64,000 nt of DNA from Dioscorea cayenensis subsp. rotundata (GCF_009730915.1 NC_052474.1:9087501-9151500); one strand, 5' to 3'. Counted from the stretch's first letter, positions 38,119 through 49,562 are shown. Numbers and translations are program-made. Notes: generated by a model from the sequence alone, not told the origin.

Positions 38119-38404
38119 TTGTCTGGGAAGCGCGGATTGGACACGGCCGAGGAGCACCATCAGTAAACCCTAGACTTTGACCTTCGAAGCGATGACGACG
38201 GAGAGATGGGGATGACGGCGGCGAGATGGGGATGACGACGGTGGTGAGAGGAGAGAAGACGGGGAGAAGGTGATGACGGCTGGTACTTTTGTTTTAGACT
38301 TGTCTTTTAACCTTTTTTTTTAATAGCTGATAAGATGTGGATGGGCATCCACATCATCCGTGTGAGCATTTCGTATGAGCTATTCGGCAGGAATATCTTT
38401 ACTC
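38119..38404 (-). repeat. Right terminal inverted repeat of the inner MULE
   Basis: The inverted partner of 31149-31436. It ends CTTTACTC immediately before the right target duplication. On the minus strand it also carries an ATG (38158-38160) reading MVLLGRVQSALPRQRK, matching the left copy except for a few substitutions. Confidence 0.85.
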
Positions 38405-38413
38405 TTTGCACAT

Positions 38414-38720
38414 GGGCTTTCCCAGATTTTTTTTTTTTAATTTTGTAATAGTTTTTTTTATATAATATTTACATTTAAAACCTTATAAAATTTTTGAATT
38501 AATTTTTTTTCAACTCTATTTAAAATATTACAATGGTTTTTTATATAATCTTTTACGTTTTAGTCCTTATATATATTTTTTTTAAATTATAATTTTTTTT
38601 CTCACAACCCTATTTAAATTTTACAATGACTTTTTTTATATAATATTTTACATTCAATCTTTCTAAATTTTCTTAATTTAAATTCTTTCTAACAACCATG
38701 TTTAAATTTTTGTTTTTTTT
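38414..38720 (+). repeat. Displaced inner part of the outer MULE's left terminal repeat
   Basis: This T-rich segment, starting GGGCTTTCCCAG, is the continuation of 31030-31139 before the inner MULE inserted. Joined, the two parts align as an inverted copy of 45045-45448. It contains about three diverged 85-90 bp units with the landmarks TTTTATATAAT, ACAATG and CTATTTAAA. Confidence 0.8.
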
Positions 38721-38868
38721 TTAAATAGTGTTCCTTTTTACTTGTTCCTTTTTTAACCATCCCCAATAAAAAAAAAACATTTTCAATTTAGCTATGACAA
38801 ACACATATCATACTCCAAATGGATGAAAATAATTACATATATTATACAAAGATCACGACAATCACAGA

Positions 38869-41422
38869 TTACGAATGAGTTTTTGGACCTGGTGCATTAG
38901 GACAATTCCAACCACTATGACCTTCATTTCGACATAAACCATAAAGCTTCCGCTGACTGACTTCTCTTATATCAATTTCATTACAAATTCTTCTAGATTT
39001 AGGGTTACCTTTCAAAGGTCTTCACATTGTAATATTAGGAAGTAAACATGGACCATTGTATGGGGTCCAATACCCCATATTAGGCATTACTTCAAACTCT
39101 TTACGGTATATATTAAAAATAGCTTCGAGCCTGTAAACATTATCCACGTATTCCTGCTAATATAGATGGATAGAAGTATATACCGCAATAACATGGAGGC
39201 AAGAAAAATAAAGTATTTGAAACTCACCACAATTTAACCATTGGGCCCTCATATCAATGCGGTAAGTACTACCCATACTGTCATGTTGTAGTGGAGACAG
39301 ACAGTTCTTCTAACATGAAGGAATTCTCTTCACGGTCAAATTGACGAACATAAATGCTACCCGCTGATTGTTAATTTTCTTGAATTATCTTCAATAGTAC
39401 TTCTGAGAATTTTTGGTCTGATATAATCTGAGCTTGTGCTCTTCAATACGGAATTAATACATTCAACAAGGTTGGTCGTCATATGCCCATACCTTCGACC
39501 TTCCTTATCAAAAGCTTGAGTCCACTTCTCCCGTGGTATATTGTTCAATCATCTCTTTGCCTCCACATTGTATTCTCGAACCAAACCATACCAGTAGTTA
39601 AAATCACGCGTAATTCTCCAGTAACCTATGTCAATCACATAAAGAAAGCAAGTCAGCAACAAAAAAAAACAATAACATTATTTATTTAAAAAACATAAAC
39701 AAGTCATTTTCATAATTACCAGCATTAACAACTATCCATTGTATTTCTTTATTTTTTGAAATAACGCATGAAGTTGGCAGAGATGTGCCTAATGCAATAA
39801 ACATGGTAAGCATCTGGAGGATTCATCCTTTGCCCAATTACTCGGAATGCCATCTTGATAGCTTCATGGTAATCTGAAATAAAACATATTCCTTCTTGTG
39901 GTGTCACATATGCGCGCAAATGATCTACGAAAAAAAATGCCACACATCTAACGTCTCTCCTTCCACGATCACAAATGAAATTGGAAGGATGTTTTTGTTT
40001 CCATCCTGAGCAACTGCCATCAATAAAATTACTTTATATTTTCCATAAAGGTGTGTACCATCTATCTGCACCACCGGCTTGCAACATTTGAAAGCCTCCA
40101 TACATGAAGGAAAACTCCAAAAACGTCTATGAAAGACACAACTATCACGTACCAATTAACTTCCATTATATGTAGGTTGTGTCTGGAGATTGATTATTGT
40201 TGCAAGGATAAATTGATATAGTCTTGATAACCATTTTGGTAATTCATTGTATGACTCCTCCCAATTACCAAATGCTGCCTTACCTATTTTTTTGTTTGAC
40301 TATCCATACTTTTCTATACGTTGAAGTATAGCCATATTGATTTCTAATCTCTGCTATCAAAACAGACACATTTATGCTAGGCTTTTCCTTGATCAAAGAC
40401 TGTATATTCCGAGAAATCATGTTAGAATCCAGCTTTGAATGATCTTGGGAAATCATCACCAATGAGCATGTATGAGGACCATTGTACTTTGTAATCTGCT
40501 AAATATGTTTCTTTTTGTTAAATGATGTGTGAACCTTCTAGTTGCATCCGTCACCATATAACCTGTATTTGCCTAAATACCGAGTCAGATCAAACTCGAT
40601 GACTTTGTACTCCACTGACTTCAGTAATTAGTAATGCTTAGTCACTGTGATGGTGTATCTTTAGTTTGAAATTGCATTCCTATATACAATTCTCCATCTG
40701 TCATTGGCCCTCTAAATGTCTGATTGTATAAGAAAGGATGCTCTAGGAATTCTGGTGCATACATCGCTTCTAAATCCAATGCCTTCATATGTGCCGGTAG
40801 CACAAATTATGGCTTTGAAAATTCTTCCTTGCTTGCTTCACTATTCTCTGTTTAGTTATCAGTATCATCCTCATCCCCACTAGAGTTCTCGTATTCACCA
40901 ACTTCATTTGCATGAGGATCATGAGAAAAGTTATGCTGATATGTTGATATTCGTAACTTGATTGTGTATATGGTGGAACACTGGCCAAGTAGTACGCTGG
41001 TTCAGTTGGTGGTTAGGTGTGGGTTAGTGACCCCCACACTGCATGATGGAACATCTATGTTGATTTACTATTGGGAGGAACCAACAGCAACACCTAGTTC
41101 GGTACACAGTTCAAGAACTTGAATATTGGGAAATCTATTATGGCAATCGAACATTATTCGGACATCACTATCGTTGTGCAGTTTAAATGATCGATAAGAA
41201 ATGTTGCCGTAGCTTGCAAAAATAGGTAATCTATATTTGATGCGTATAACTCTTTCACCGTCTTCTCCTTCAAAGTTTCTCTTCAATTATTCTCTTTAAA
41301 AATTCTAAAGAAATATCATTCTCCACATAAAAACAAGATTGCTTGTCGAAGAAATATACGCTATCTTCATTTCAAGTGGTGGAACTGTTGTAGTAAACTA
41401 GAACAAGTGATCTTTTCGTCAT
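38869..41422 (-). pseudogene. MuDR-type transposase of the outer MULE, inactivated
   Basis: The minus-strand gene starts at ATG 41420-41422 (MTKRSLVLVYYNSST, then a TGA) and continues YRLPIFASYGNISYRSFKL and DVRIMFDCHNRFPNIQVLEL, the usual plant MuDR N-terminus. The DDE region has VVQIDGTHLYGKYKVILLMA and ICFISDYHEAIKMAFR. KWTQAFDKEGRRYGHMTTNL follows (39360-39548), and near the C-terminus there is a zinc knuckle GLCRNEGHSGWNC before the stop at 38869-38871. Several stops break it, including TAA at 40156-40158 where Gln is expected. The first knuckle cysteine is Tyr (TAT). The protein type differs from the FAR1-like transposase of the inner element, so the two MULEs belong to different lineages. 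Confidence 0.87.
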
Positions 41423-41539
41423 TTTTTTTTTTTAATAAAAGGCAAGAGTTGTAGAAGGAGTAATGTAAAGAGAGCAAATAGGGTAAGAATCAAAATATTA
41501 GAACAAGGTTTATATAGAGAAGGGTTTCATGTATTCAGA

Positions 41540-42114
41540 TTTGACCATCATAATTTCTGACGGTTGCAAATTCGGACGTCATAAATCTGATAATTGTCAG
41601 GTTTGATTGTCCTTATTAATAGTGATTGCATATTTAAACGTCATTTTTGACAGTTGCAGAGTTTGACCATCATAAAACCTAACAATTGTCAGGTTTGATT
41701 GTATTTATTATTGGTGGTTACAAATTTGACCGTCATAATTTCTGACATCCTGACAATTGTTAGGGTTGATATTATTGGTGGCCGGAGATTTGATCATCAT
41801 AATTTCTGACAGTTGCAGGTTTGACCAACATAATTTTTGACATTCTGACAATTGTTAGGGTCGACTATTCTTATTTTTTGTGGCTAGAGATTTGACCATC
41901 ATAATTTTTGACAGTTGCAGGTTTGACCGTCATAAATCTTGACAATTGTCAGGTTTGATTGTTTTTATTATTGGTGTTTGTAGATTTGACCATCATAATT
42001 TCTAACCGTTGTAAGTTTGAGCGTAAAAAATCCTGGTAATTGTTAGGTTTGATTGTTCCCTATTATTGGTGGTTGCAGATTTGACTACACATTTAAATTT
42101 CTGATAATAGTAGA
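41540..42114. repeat. Minisatellite with ~100-bp units upstream of the MuDR gene
   Basis: Five to six diverged units run head to tail. Each has the motifs TTTGACC(A/G)TCATAATTTCTGAC, AGTTGCAGGTTTGACC, TGACAATTGTCAGG and TTATTATTGGTGGTTG. The array lies about 120 bp upstream of the transposase start on the minus strand and stops where the solo LTR begins. The 13-bp imperfect palindrome CCTGACAATTGTCAGG recurs in each unit. Confidence 0.8.
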
Positions 42115-45022
42115 TGTAATACCCTGAACCTTTGGACACCTGTTGGAAAGAATATATTCAGGGTATTACTACAGTTGCAGTAAGATTTTTCTACAGAGTA
42201 ATCTTGTTGAGAAATTTTAAGTGGAAAGAACAAGGACCTAAATGTGAAAGTTTCTAAAAGATTTTGGGTTAAAGAGTAAATGAAAAGGATTTGATTTGAA
42301 ATATTTCCGGAGACCGAGGACTGAAAGGTAAGACGGAAGGGACCTTTTTGAAATACTGTGTCATAATCCAGGGACCGTTGGATAGTTTGTAAGGATCTTT
42401 TGGAAATACTATTTCATGATTCAGGGACCATTGGTGAACTTTTCAGGGAACGTTTGTAAGAGATTGTATTTTTCAGACTACAGAAATTTTTGGCAGAAAC
42501 GATCCATCGTAAGAGATCGATCATACTTGACAGGTCGAGAAAAGGCGGGATTTTTATTATACCGCTGAGCATCTGAGAAAAATCTAGAGTTTGATGGTTT
42601 CATCTCCTTCTTCTCCCATCGGATCTCGATGAACCCAGAATGAGGAGAAAAATGGGAGGTTTGAGGTGGAGGATTGGAGATCGTCGAAGAGAGCTCGCCG
42701 GAGTGATGGCTTGGCTTGGTAAGAACTTTTCTTTGTGTTGTATTTGGCTTGGATGTATGTATGCATGTATATATGTATATATTGTTGATTTGATGAAGAA
42801 AATGATGGATTTGAGTAGAAAAACTTGGTATGTTGTTATAGATGATGAGAATTTGAAATTTATTTTGGGAAAATCTTGTATTTGTGATGGATTTTGCTTG
42901 AAATAGAGATTAGGTTTTCGGTTTTACTGTAGCATTATTGTAGCATCGAGATTAGGGTTTGGTTAATTAAGTGATAATTATGATGATTAAGATGGTAATG
43001 ATGATGGTAGGAATGGAGTTGGTTGGGTTAGCCAAATTGACTTGATTGGATCAAACCAAGTTGGTGGAGTAAATTGGTTGAGTTGGGTTTGGATGGATTG
43101 AAGTAGGTTGGGTTCATTGGGTTTGAATGAGAGTGAAGAATGGGCTTGATTTTGATGTTGGGCTAATGGTTTTGAGCTGAACTAATTGGAAGAGAATTGG
43201 GTTTAGTTGAGCTAGCAATTCAAGAAAAATTCGGGTTCAGTTGAACCAAGCTGGTTCAACAAATTTTGTATAAGAATTAGAGTTGGTTCAAGGCTGGTTG
43301 GCTAGATTGAGTTTGGTTCAGTGAAATTGAGCTTGGTTCAGTGGAATTAAGGTTGGTTCATGTTAGTTTCAGTAGTGTTTAGCCTTAATTGAGTTGGTTT
43401 AAGTGCAATTGGAGACCAGTTTACTTATGCAAAGTCGGGTTTTCACCGATTTGAGTGAGTAGGCCAATTAGAGAGTCAGTTACTTGTTCCTTGCATTTTC
43501 TTTTTGGGTTCAATTTTGTAGTTACCCTGTATTTATTTATTTTTATTTCGTTCTCCTGTTCGGTGTTGATTAGGCTTGGGAGGGAGTTCTAGGTCTAGCA
43601 AGAAAACCAAGGGAGACCGGGTGAGTTGATAGTGGCTATTATTTTACATAATTGGTTAATTATTATTATTTGTAAATAATTATTTAATAGCTAGTATTTT
43701 GGAAATAATGGTTTGATTATTTCATTTTATTATGTTTAATTGTGCATAATGTTCAAAGATACTTATATTTATTTGACGTTATTGTGACGTGATAATCGTA
43801 TTGATACACATGATTTTGTATAATTATACATATTTTCAAATAGTGGAAATACATGTATGTCTGATTTAATTATTCGGTTAATGTATTTATTTTATTAGTT
43901 ACATATGATTTGATTTGGAATGATTTGTTAAACTATGTGCGCATATTAAAATGTTTTACTGGCAATATTTGTAGAATTGGTTTTCATTCTTGGTATAGGA
44001 ATGTTATCATGGATTTGGACTTTACTGGTAGTATGCATTGTTATACTTTTGGCAATGGCTTTGTGGAAAATAATGTTTATTTCTGATATGTGAATGCTTG
44101 TCCTGGATAAAGACCATGTGATGTGATTTATACAGATTGTATTATTGCTATATCTACTTGATGGTTTGGATGGTGACGGCGGGCTAAGGCCCGACTACTG
44201 CAGTAGTGGGTCCCCACGGGCTAACCTTTAGAGGTGGCATGGTGGACCTGAGTGTTGATTTGTCCTGTTCAGGTGGAGGTGTAGAGTCCTGACTGGATGT
44301 TCATCGAGATCCCGGGTTACCATACGGGACTGGTGGGCCAACGTTAATGTTATGAAGACCTTAGCTGCTCCCAACCTAGTCGCGACGAGGGCTAAGTCGG
44401 GGAGAGCTTTTCAGGCTATGAATTTGAGGGCGGTTTTTATATTATCTGTTATTTTGAATTGTGATGAGAGGGCGAAGCCCAGCTGTTGCTCTTAGAAGGG
44501 GCAGTCTCTCACAAAAATTTGGGTTTTCTGCGAAAATTGATTTGATGTTGAATTTATATTTCAAAAGCTCTTTAAAGTTGTATTTTTTCTAAAATTCTGG
44601 TATTTGTAAAAGTTGGGAAATTATTTGAGAATTGATGTTTATACACTTTATGCACACTACACTTAATTATTTGAAATTATTGAGCCACTATCGACCAACT
44701 GAGCGTGCTGTAGTTGCAGGAGCAGGACCCTAGTAGATCACTGTTTGACTATAGAGCTAGTCAGGGTTGAGTCCATGATTTGTAGTGGATCACATACCTT
44801 TCTTTCTATTTGTTGTTGTCGTGATCTTGTAGTGGTTGTACCCACAAATTTGAGTAATTATATTTGTTGTATTTATGTATTTGAATCTGTAGTTGGTGTA
44901 AAGTTGTAAATTTTGATTTGTAAGTCTAATTTGGTTTCTGAGGGGTGTTAAGTTTTTCAGTTAAAATGAATTTTTAACTGATGGGTGCCACATTTACCCC
45001 GGTAGAAGGGGTGAGTGTGACA
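42115..45022. mobile_element. Solo LTR (2.9 kb), probably Ty3/gypsy
   Basis: The segment begins TGTAATACCCTGAACC and ends GGGTGAGTGTGACA (TG..CA). The flanks are GTAGA at 42110-42114 and GTAGG at 45023-45027, a 5-bp duplication with one mismatch. It has no gag, pol or tRNA-primer site, and no second LTR lies nearby, so it looks like the product of LTR-LTR recombination. The TGTAATACCC start and C/G-rich blocks near 44170-44520 resemble long plant chromovirus (Tekay/Del-like) LTRs; this family call is inference. It sits between the MuDR gene's upstream minisatellite and the right terminal repeat of the outer MULE. Confidence 0.75.
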
Positions 45023-45044
45023 GTAGGTTTGTGAGAAAGAATCC

Positions 45045-45448
45045 ATTGACAAATTTTAAATAGGTTGTTAGAAAGAATTTAAATTAAAAAAAATTTATAA
45101 AGACTTAAATATAAAATATTACATAAAAAATTGTAAAATTTAAATGTGGGCAGTGAGAAAAAAAATTAATTTAAAAAAATCATAAGAACTAAAAGTGTAA
45201 AATATTATATAAAAAAATCATTGTAATATTTTAAATAGAGTTGTGAAAAAAATTAATTTAAAAATATTATAAGATTTTAAATGAAAATATTATATAAAAA
45301 ACTACTATAAAATTAAAAAAAATATAGAATAGCCTATGTGCTAAAACTGTATCCTGCATGGTACTTTTTACATATTTCTCGTAATTAATTTAAAAAATAT
45401 GTATTTTAGTATATAATTGAAAAAATATAATATTTAAAAAAAATTGCC
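45045..45448 (-). repeat. Right terminal inverted repeat of the outer MULE
   Basis: About 400 bp, A-rich, with repeated AAATATTATATAAAAAA units. It matches the left repeat parts at 31030-31139 and 38414-38720 in inverted orientation. GTACCATGCA is a shared landmark just inside the end. Confidence 0.8.
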
Positions 45449-45457
45449 TTCAATTGT

Positions 45458-45907
45458 TCTGCTGAATACTTATCCCTTTCAATATATACTTATGTATTTA
45501 CGTAAATGGCATTCGTCTAAAACATTTCATTAGAACTTATATTGTAAGGCATATAAGTAAATTTTTAAAAAATTAAGAAGCTCAAAAAATATTTATTTTG
45601 GTTGTCTTATCAACCATGAACTGTTGATTTTTGTCTTTGTTTATGCAATTTTTGTGTTATTGATTTTTATTTTTTGATTTACTTTTTTCTCTAAACACAG
45701 GTTTAACCAAAATGAATAATGGAACACAGTTAAAAAAAGCTTATTTATTTATTTATTTTTTTAAGTTCATAAAACAGAAGAAACTTATCCAAGACCATTC
45801 CAAATCATTGATTCAATGGATTCAAGTTAGGGTCAAGGGTCTAACCATATGCAGTACATAAAATGAGTTGTAGGCACAAGAGAATCAGAATAAATAAAAA
45901 AAATAAA

Positions 45908-45946
<39 letters not shown>

Positions 45947-46286
45947 ACAAATATACATAAGTAATGTGTAAGAGATGAGTACATGTGAGAAACTAAGCTC
46001 TACAACACATGTACTCCACACCTACGTGAGCTAATATTCAAACTCGTTTTCTTAGCGAGACAAACACCTTATGCATTGACATTGATATTACTCTTGACAT
46101 CAAATTAAATTTTTAGAAAAAGACACCCTACAAGAAAAGCTAGTAAAGATGTTCATAACAAGCTTTCAAGTAGAATTAAGAATGTACATGCATAAGGTCT
46201 TATTTTAGCTAGCACACATAGTAAGAGGTCTCAAATGCACAAAATGCTTTAGCTAACACAATTTGTTGAACAAAGAGATGTATAGC
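45458..46286. other. Intergenic DNA downstream of ISU1
   Basis: No gene is supported. The stretch is AT-rich with a (TA)n microsatellite at 45911-45943, followed by a segment (45945-46100) that resembles 16262-16410 and may be a dispersed retroposon remnant. Confidence 0.45.
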
Positions 46287-49025
46287 TCAAGCTTCAACTG
46301 CTTTTTCAACCGGTGCAGTGTTGGAATTTCCGGACAACTTGGCCTTCTTTGCTTCGTAGTCTTTCACAGCTGCCTTGATTGCGTCCTCCGCAAGCATGCT
46401 GCAGTGGAGTTTCACTGGTGGGAGAGAAAGGTGTTTTGCAATTTCACTGAAATGGAACAAGTGAATATGGAGTCATTAAAACAGAAATTTGCTGCTAGTG
46501 ACCATGTTTCTGAAGGAGCTAGAATTAGGCAAATGAATGATCTACAACCCCTTTTGATGAATTTGAACTCAAATTAGCAGGTACAGAATTTGTGCATATC
46601 CGCATTAGATTAAGAACAATTGGCTGATAAGTCAAAAAGAGAGGAACAATGGAAAATTCTAATCTGGTGATACCTAAACGTTTTCTTTATCTAGCTTAGT
46701 AAATTGATGATAGGCTGCTTCAATTGATAGTATTTATGTTTTATCTCCAGTAAAAATTCTTAGTCTAACATTAAATACAAATGAAATTGGACTTCTACAA
46801 CAGAACTGAATCATCAAATACAAGGGAAATTGAATTTTTAAACAGAATTGATTCATTTACTGTTGAAACTATCATGTAAACTACTTTGTGCCAAAAACAA
46901 GGTTAATGACAGCATGCTGACTGTTTGTGCCAACTTAGGTTCTTATTCAGATGATACAAGGTTGCGAATTAAATGGAACGGACAGAAAACATGAAGCGTG
47001 CTTTTAAGTGGCAGAACCGAACATAAAACTGAGAATGAACCATTTGATAGCTGAAGTTATGTCTCAAAACATATAAAGAGAAAACATGACATAGACAATG
47101 GAATATCAGGCCAAACTAGTTAAAAAATAAATTGGGTAAGACAGAAAGCTGGCTGCAGAAAAGATTGAAGCGGTGCAGCTAATGAATTTATTTGTCTTAT
47201 TTTTGGGAATAAAGGGCAAACAAATTAATAGATAGTTCAGATAAGTAATAATTGAATTTTTTGAGATGATTGGTGATTTAAAGTTGATCTTTCTCAATGG
47301 ATAGGTCAGCTAGAGTTGAGATCTTTTACGAATATGATCAGAAAGACTGAGAGCTAACTGTTGTTCTTAACTGAACATGTTTAATTTTAACCCATTCAAA
47401 CCAGCCTTGACATGCAACAACCAAGTCTTAGAATTGCTTGACAGCAAGGACTCAGAAACTAAGAAGATTACAAAACAATAAACCTATTTCCCCTTCAAAT
47501 GATTCCTAATTAATTCAATTAAATTGCTTATAATAATAAATATATGCACTAAAATAAATTCGATATGAAATGAGATTTGTTAGTTATGAATATTTCAAGT
47601 AGGATTGCCAATTGCAGCACATACAAGAAAATAATCTCTCCAAGACAAATAATCTTCTCAAGAGACTCCATTCCTATTTTTTGTTATCTACTAAATGAGA
47701 TCATGACTGTCACTTAGCTACTTAAAACAGGCGAGTTAGGCCAGATGAAGTACCAACAACACACAATAGCAGGGAAGTTTCATTCTCAACAGAGTAAACA
47801 TGCAATACTTTCCCAATTAGCACCAGAAATACCTATTGAATGGCAAAGTATTCCATGATTCTTCATGCAAGGTACAATTTTAGTAGTTGAGATTGTCTCA
47901 TTCCAAGTTGTGATATTATCATCATCCACCCAATTTGTGATGCTACTTGTTAAAATAATGACCCACCATCCTAACTTCTCCATAACTCGAGTTGTAGGGA
48001 AGAATTGACTTAGGATATATAAGGCTATGGAGATTAACTCTCAACACCCCCTGGGCCCACAGCGGATGTTAATATGGGGACTCACCACCCTAACTTCTCC
48101 ATAACTCGAGTTGTAGGAAAAAATTGGCTTAGGATATATAAAACTAGGGAGATTGGCTCTCACAGACGATGTGGGACTATGAACCAGATTAATCACTGCA
48201 TCCCAACACTACTCTCATATAGCATTACCAATGAGCGATGCATAACAGAATCTATTAACATTAATAAAAAGTGGCCTCAAATCTCTTACACAAAATATAC
48301 CAACGAAAAACAATAAATTAATGACATAAATGAGAAGGTCACTTACGTGTTCTTAATGGCTAATACTTCTTCCATCTCCTTCCCCTTTACCCACTCAGTA
48401 GCTGCAAATAAATAAAATTTCAGTCTCCTCTCACAACTAACAATCAAATCAAATTCACATCTTGAAGAAAAAAAACAAAAAACAATGATTATATCGTCAA
48501 ATCAAAAGAATTCACTACTAATATATAAAATCAATAAGAACAACATATAAAACGTAAAACATTTCAAGTTTCCTCAATTATAAAAAGATATTAACACGCT
48601 GAAAATTTTAAAAATCCAAATCCAAAATCAAGAATTAAAGCAGTAAAAACAAATATCTCAATCTACAAGCACAATCAAAAGCGCCCAAAATAAATCAAGA
48701 AAGCGGAGAACGCACCGACGGAGGAGGAGGCGATGGCGGAGCCGCAGCCAAAGGTCTTAAAGCATGCATCAACGATCTTTCCAGTCTTATCATCCACCTT
48801 GATCTGGAGCTTCATCACGTCGCCGCAAGCCGGAGCACCGACTAGCCCAGTCCCCACTGTGGGATCATTCTTATCGAACGCCCCAACGTTCCGCGGCTTG
48901 TCGTAGTGATCCACCACTCTTTCATGATACCCTCGCGCCGGCGACGCTGCCGCCGCCGGCACCGGCGATGGTGCACCGCGAGCTAAACCTAACCCTAGCA
49001 ACCTCTTTCCCCCAATTCTCAGCAT
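46287..49025 (-). CDS. ISU1: Mitochondrial iron-sulfur cluster scaffold protein ISU1
   Basis: The IscU-type scaffold assembles [2Fe-2S] clusters with the cysteine desulfurase in mitochondria. Exons on the minus strand are 48716-49025, 48347-48401 and 46287-46446, totalling 525 nt (174 residues plus stop). All junctions have GT..AG borders in frame. Residues 1-32 form an Arg/Ala-rich presequence without acidic residues (MLRIGGKRLLGLGLARGAP), typical for mitochondrial import. The core starts YHERVVDHYDKPRNVGAFDK. The three cluster-ligand cysteines are C67 (PACGD), C94 (FGCGSAIASSS) and C137 (HCSML). LPPVK at 130-134 is the chaperone (HSCA) binding motif. The C-terminal tail ends APVEKAVEA. The 1.9-kb second intron contains repeats. 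The gene appears intact. Confidence 0.96.
47961..48160. repeat. ~80-bp direct repeat in ISU1 intron 2, remnant of a dispersed element
   Basis: CTAACTTCTCCATAACTCGA recurs 119 bp apart (47971 and 48090). Each copy is followed by GTTGTAGG, (G/C)TTAGGATATATAA and GGAGATT(A/G)(A/G)CTCTCA. A CAACACCCCCTGGGCCCACA block lies between them and GATGTGGGACTAT follows the second. These motif combinations are common in plant dispersed repeats, so this is probably a partial or duplicated mobile element; its class cannot be assigned here. Confidence 0.65.
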
Positions 49026-49562
49026 TTTTATTTCTTTTTTCAGAACGAATTCGAAAACAACAACGAAGAGGTATAAATAGAGGCGGGGAGTGCATGGCGG
49101 TGTGGGAAGAGGCGGCAAGATCAGATATAATGCATGTAGCATAGAAAATGGATACAAACATTGTAGGTGAAAGACACGTGGGATACATTATAGGAGTGCA
49201 TTACGTGTCATGCGTTGAATGGATGGTTGAGATGGCTCCTGAAAGTTGGAATCGAGCTGATTTATGAATAGATAAGGGAATACGATGCCGTAGGATGGCG
49301 TGCCAAATCGATCAGGTTCACACAAGATGGGAATCCGTCCCTTGATTTGACGTTCTCTTGCACTTTGATCTTAGCCAATTAAAAAATAATAATAATAAAG
49401 AAATAACATATAGATACTTTATATTATTTAAAATAAATAAATATTTAATAAATCTCCAAAGTTTTGAGGATTGCAGCAAGGACAAGATAAACAGTACAAA
49501 GACAATTTTAGATGATGAGAATATTTATTATGGGAACAAACCATATTCACAAACTCAAAATT

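Larger units (their letters stand above)
31149..38404. mobile_element. Inner MULE with FAR1-type transposase and captured gene fragment (7,256 bp)
   Basis: Both ends read inward GAGTAAAGATATTCCTGC and lie between perfect 9-bp copies TTTGCACAT at 31140-31148 and 38405-38413. The terminal inverted repeats are about 290 bp (31149-31436 and 38119-38404). The insertion site lies within the left terminal repeat of the outer MULE. It contains a decarboxylase fragment on the plus strand (31971-33065), a FAR1-related transposase on the minus strand (34531-36940), an exon-like block (37267-37373) and a Stowaway MITE. The perfect target duplication suggests it is younger than its host element. It has both transposase remnant and captured host sequence, so it lies between a classic autonomous MULE and a Pack-MULE. 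Confidence 0.93.
31030..45448. mobile_element. Outer Mutator-like element (MULE), 14.4 kb with nested insertions
   Basis: The left end (31030, GGGTTTTTTTTAATATTAC) and right end (45448, read inward GGCAATTTTTTTTAAATATTA) are inverted repeats. They are flanked by TTCAACTGT at 31021-31029 and TTCAATTGT at 45449-45457, a 9-bp MULE-type duplication with one C/T mismatch. The left terminal repeat is split by a later MULE: 31030-31139 continues at 38414-38720 and together matches 45045-45448 inverted. Removing the inner MULE and solo LTR leaves about 4.2 kb. The body has a MuDR-type transposase gene on the minus strand (38869-41422) and a minisatellite. The long A/T-rich terminal repeats contain internal units of about 85-90 bp. 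Confidence 0.88.

Noticed and set aside
41540-42114. CRISPR-like array
   Set aside because: The ~100-bp units are contiguous and diverged, without unique spacers of fixed length, and the genome is a plant; this is a minisatellite.
49026-49188. Upstream extension of the ISU1 frame to about 49157
   Set aside because: The extension has no ATG start in frame and lacks presequence character; ATG at 49025 gives a normal mitochondrial ISU1.
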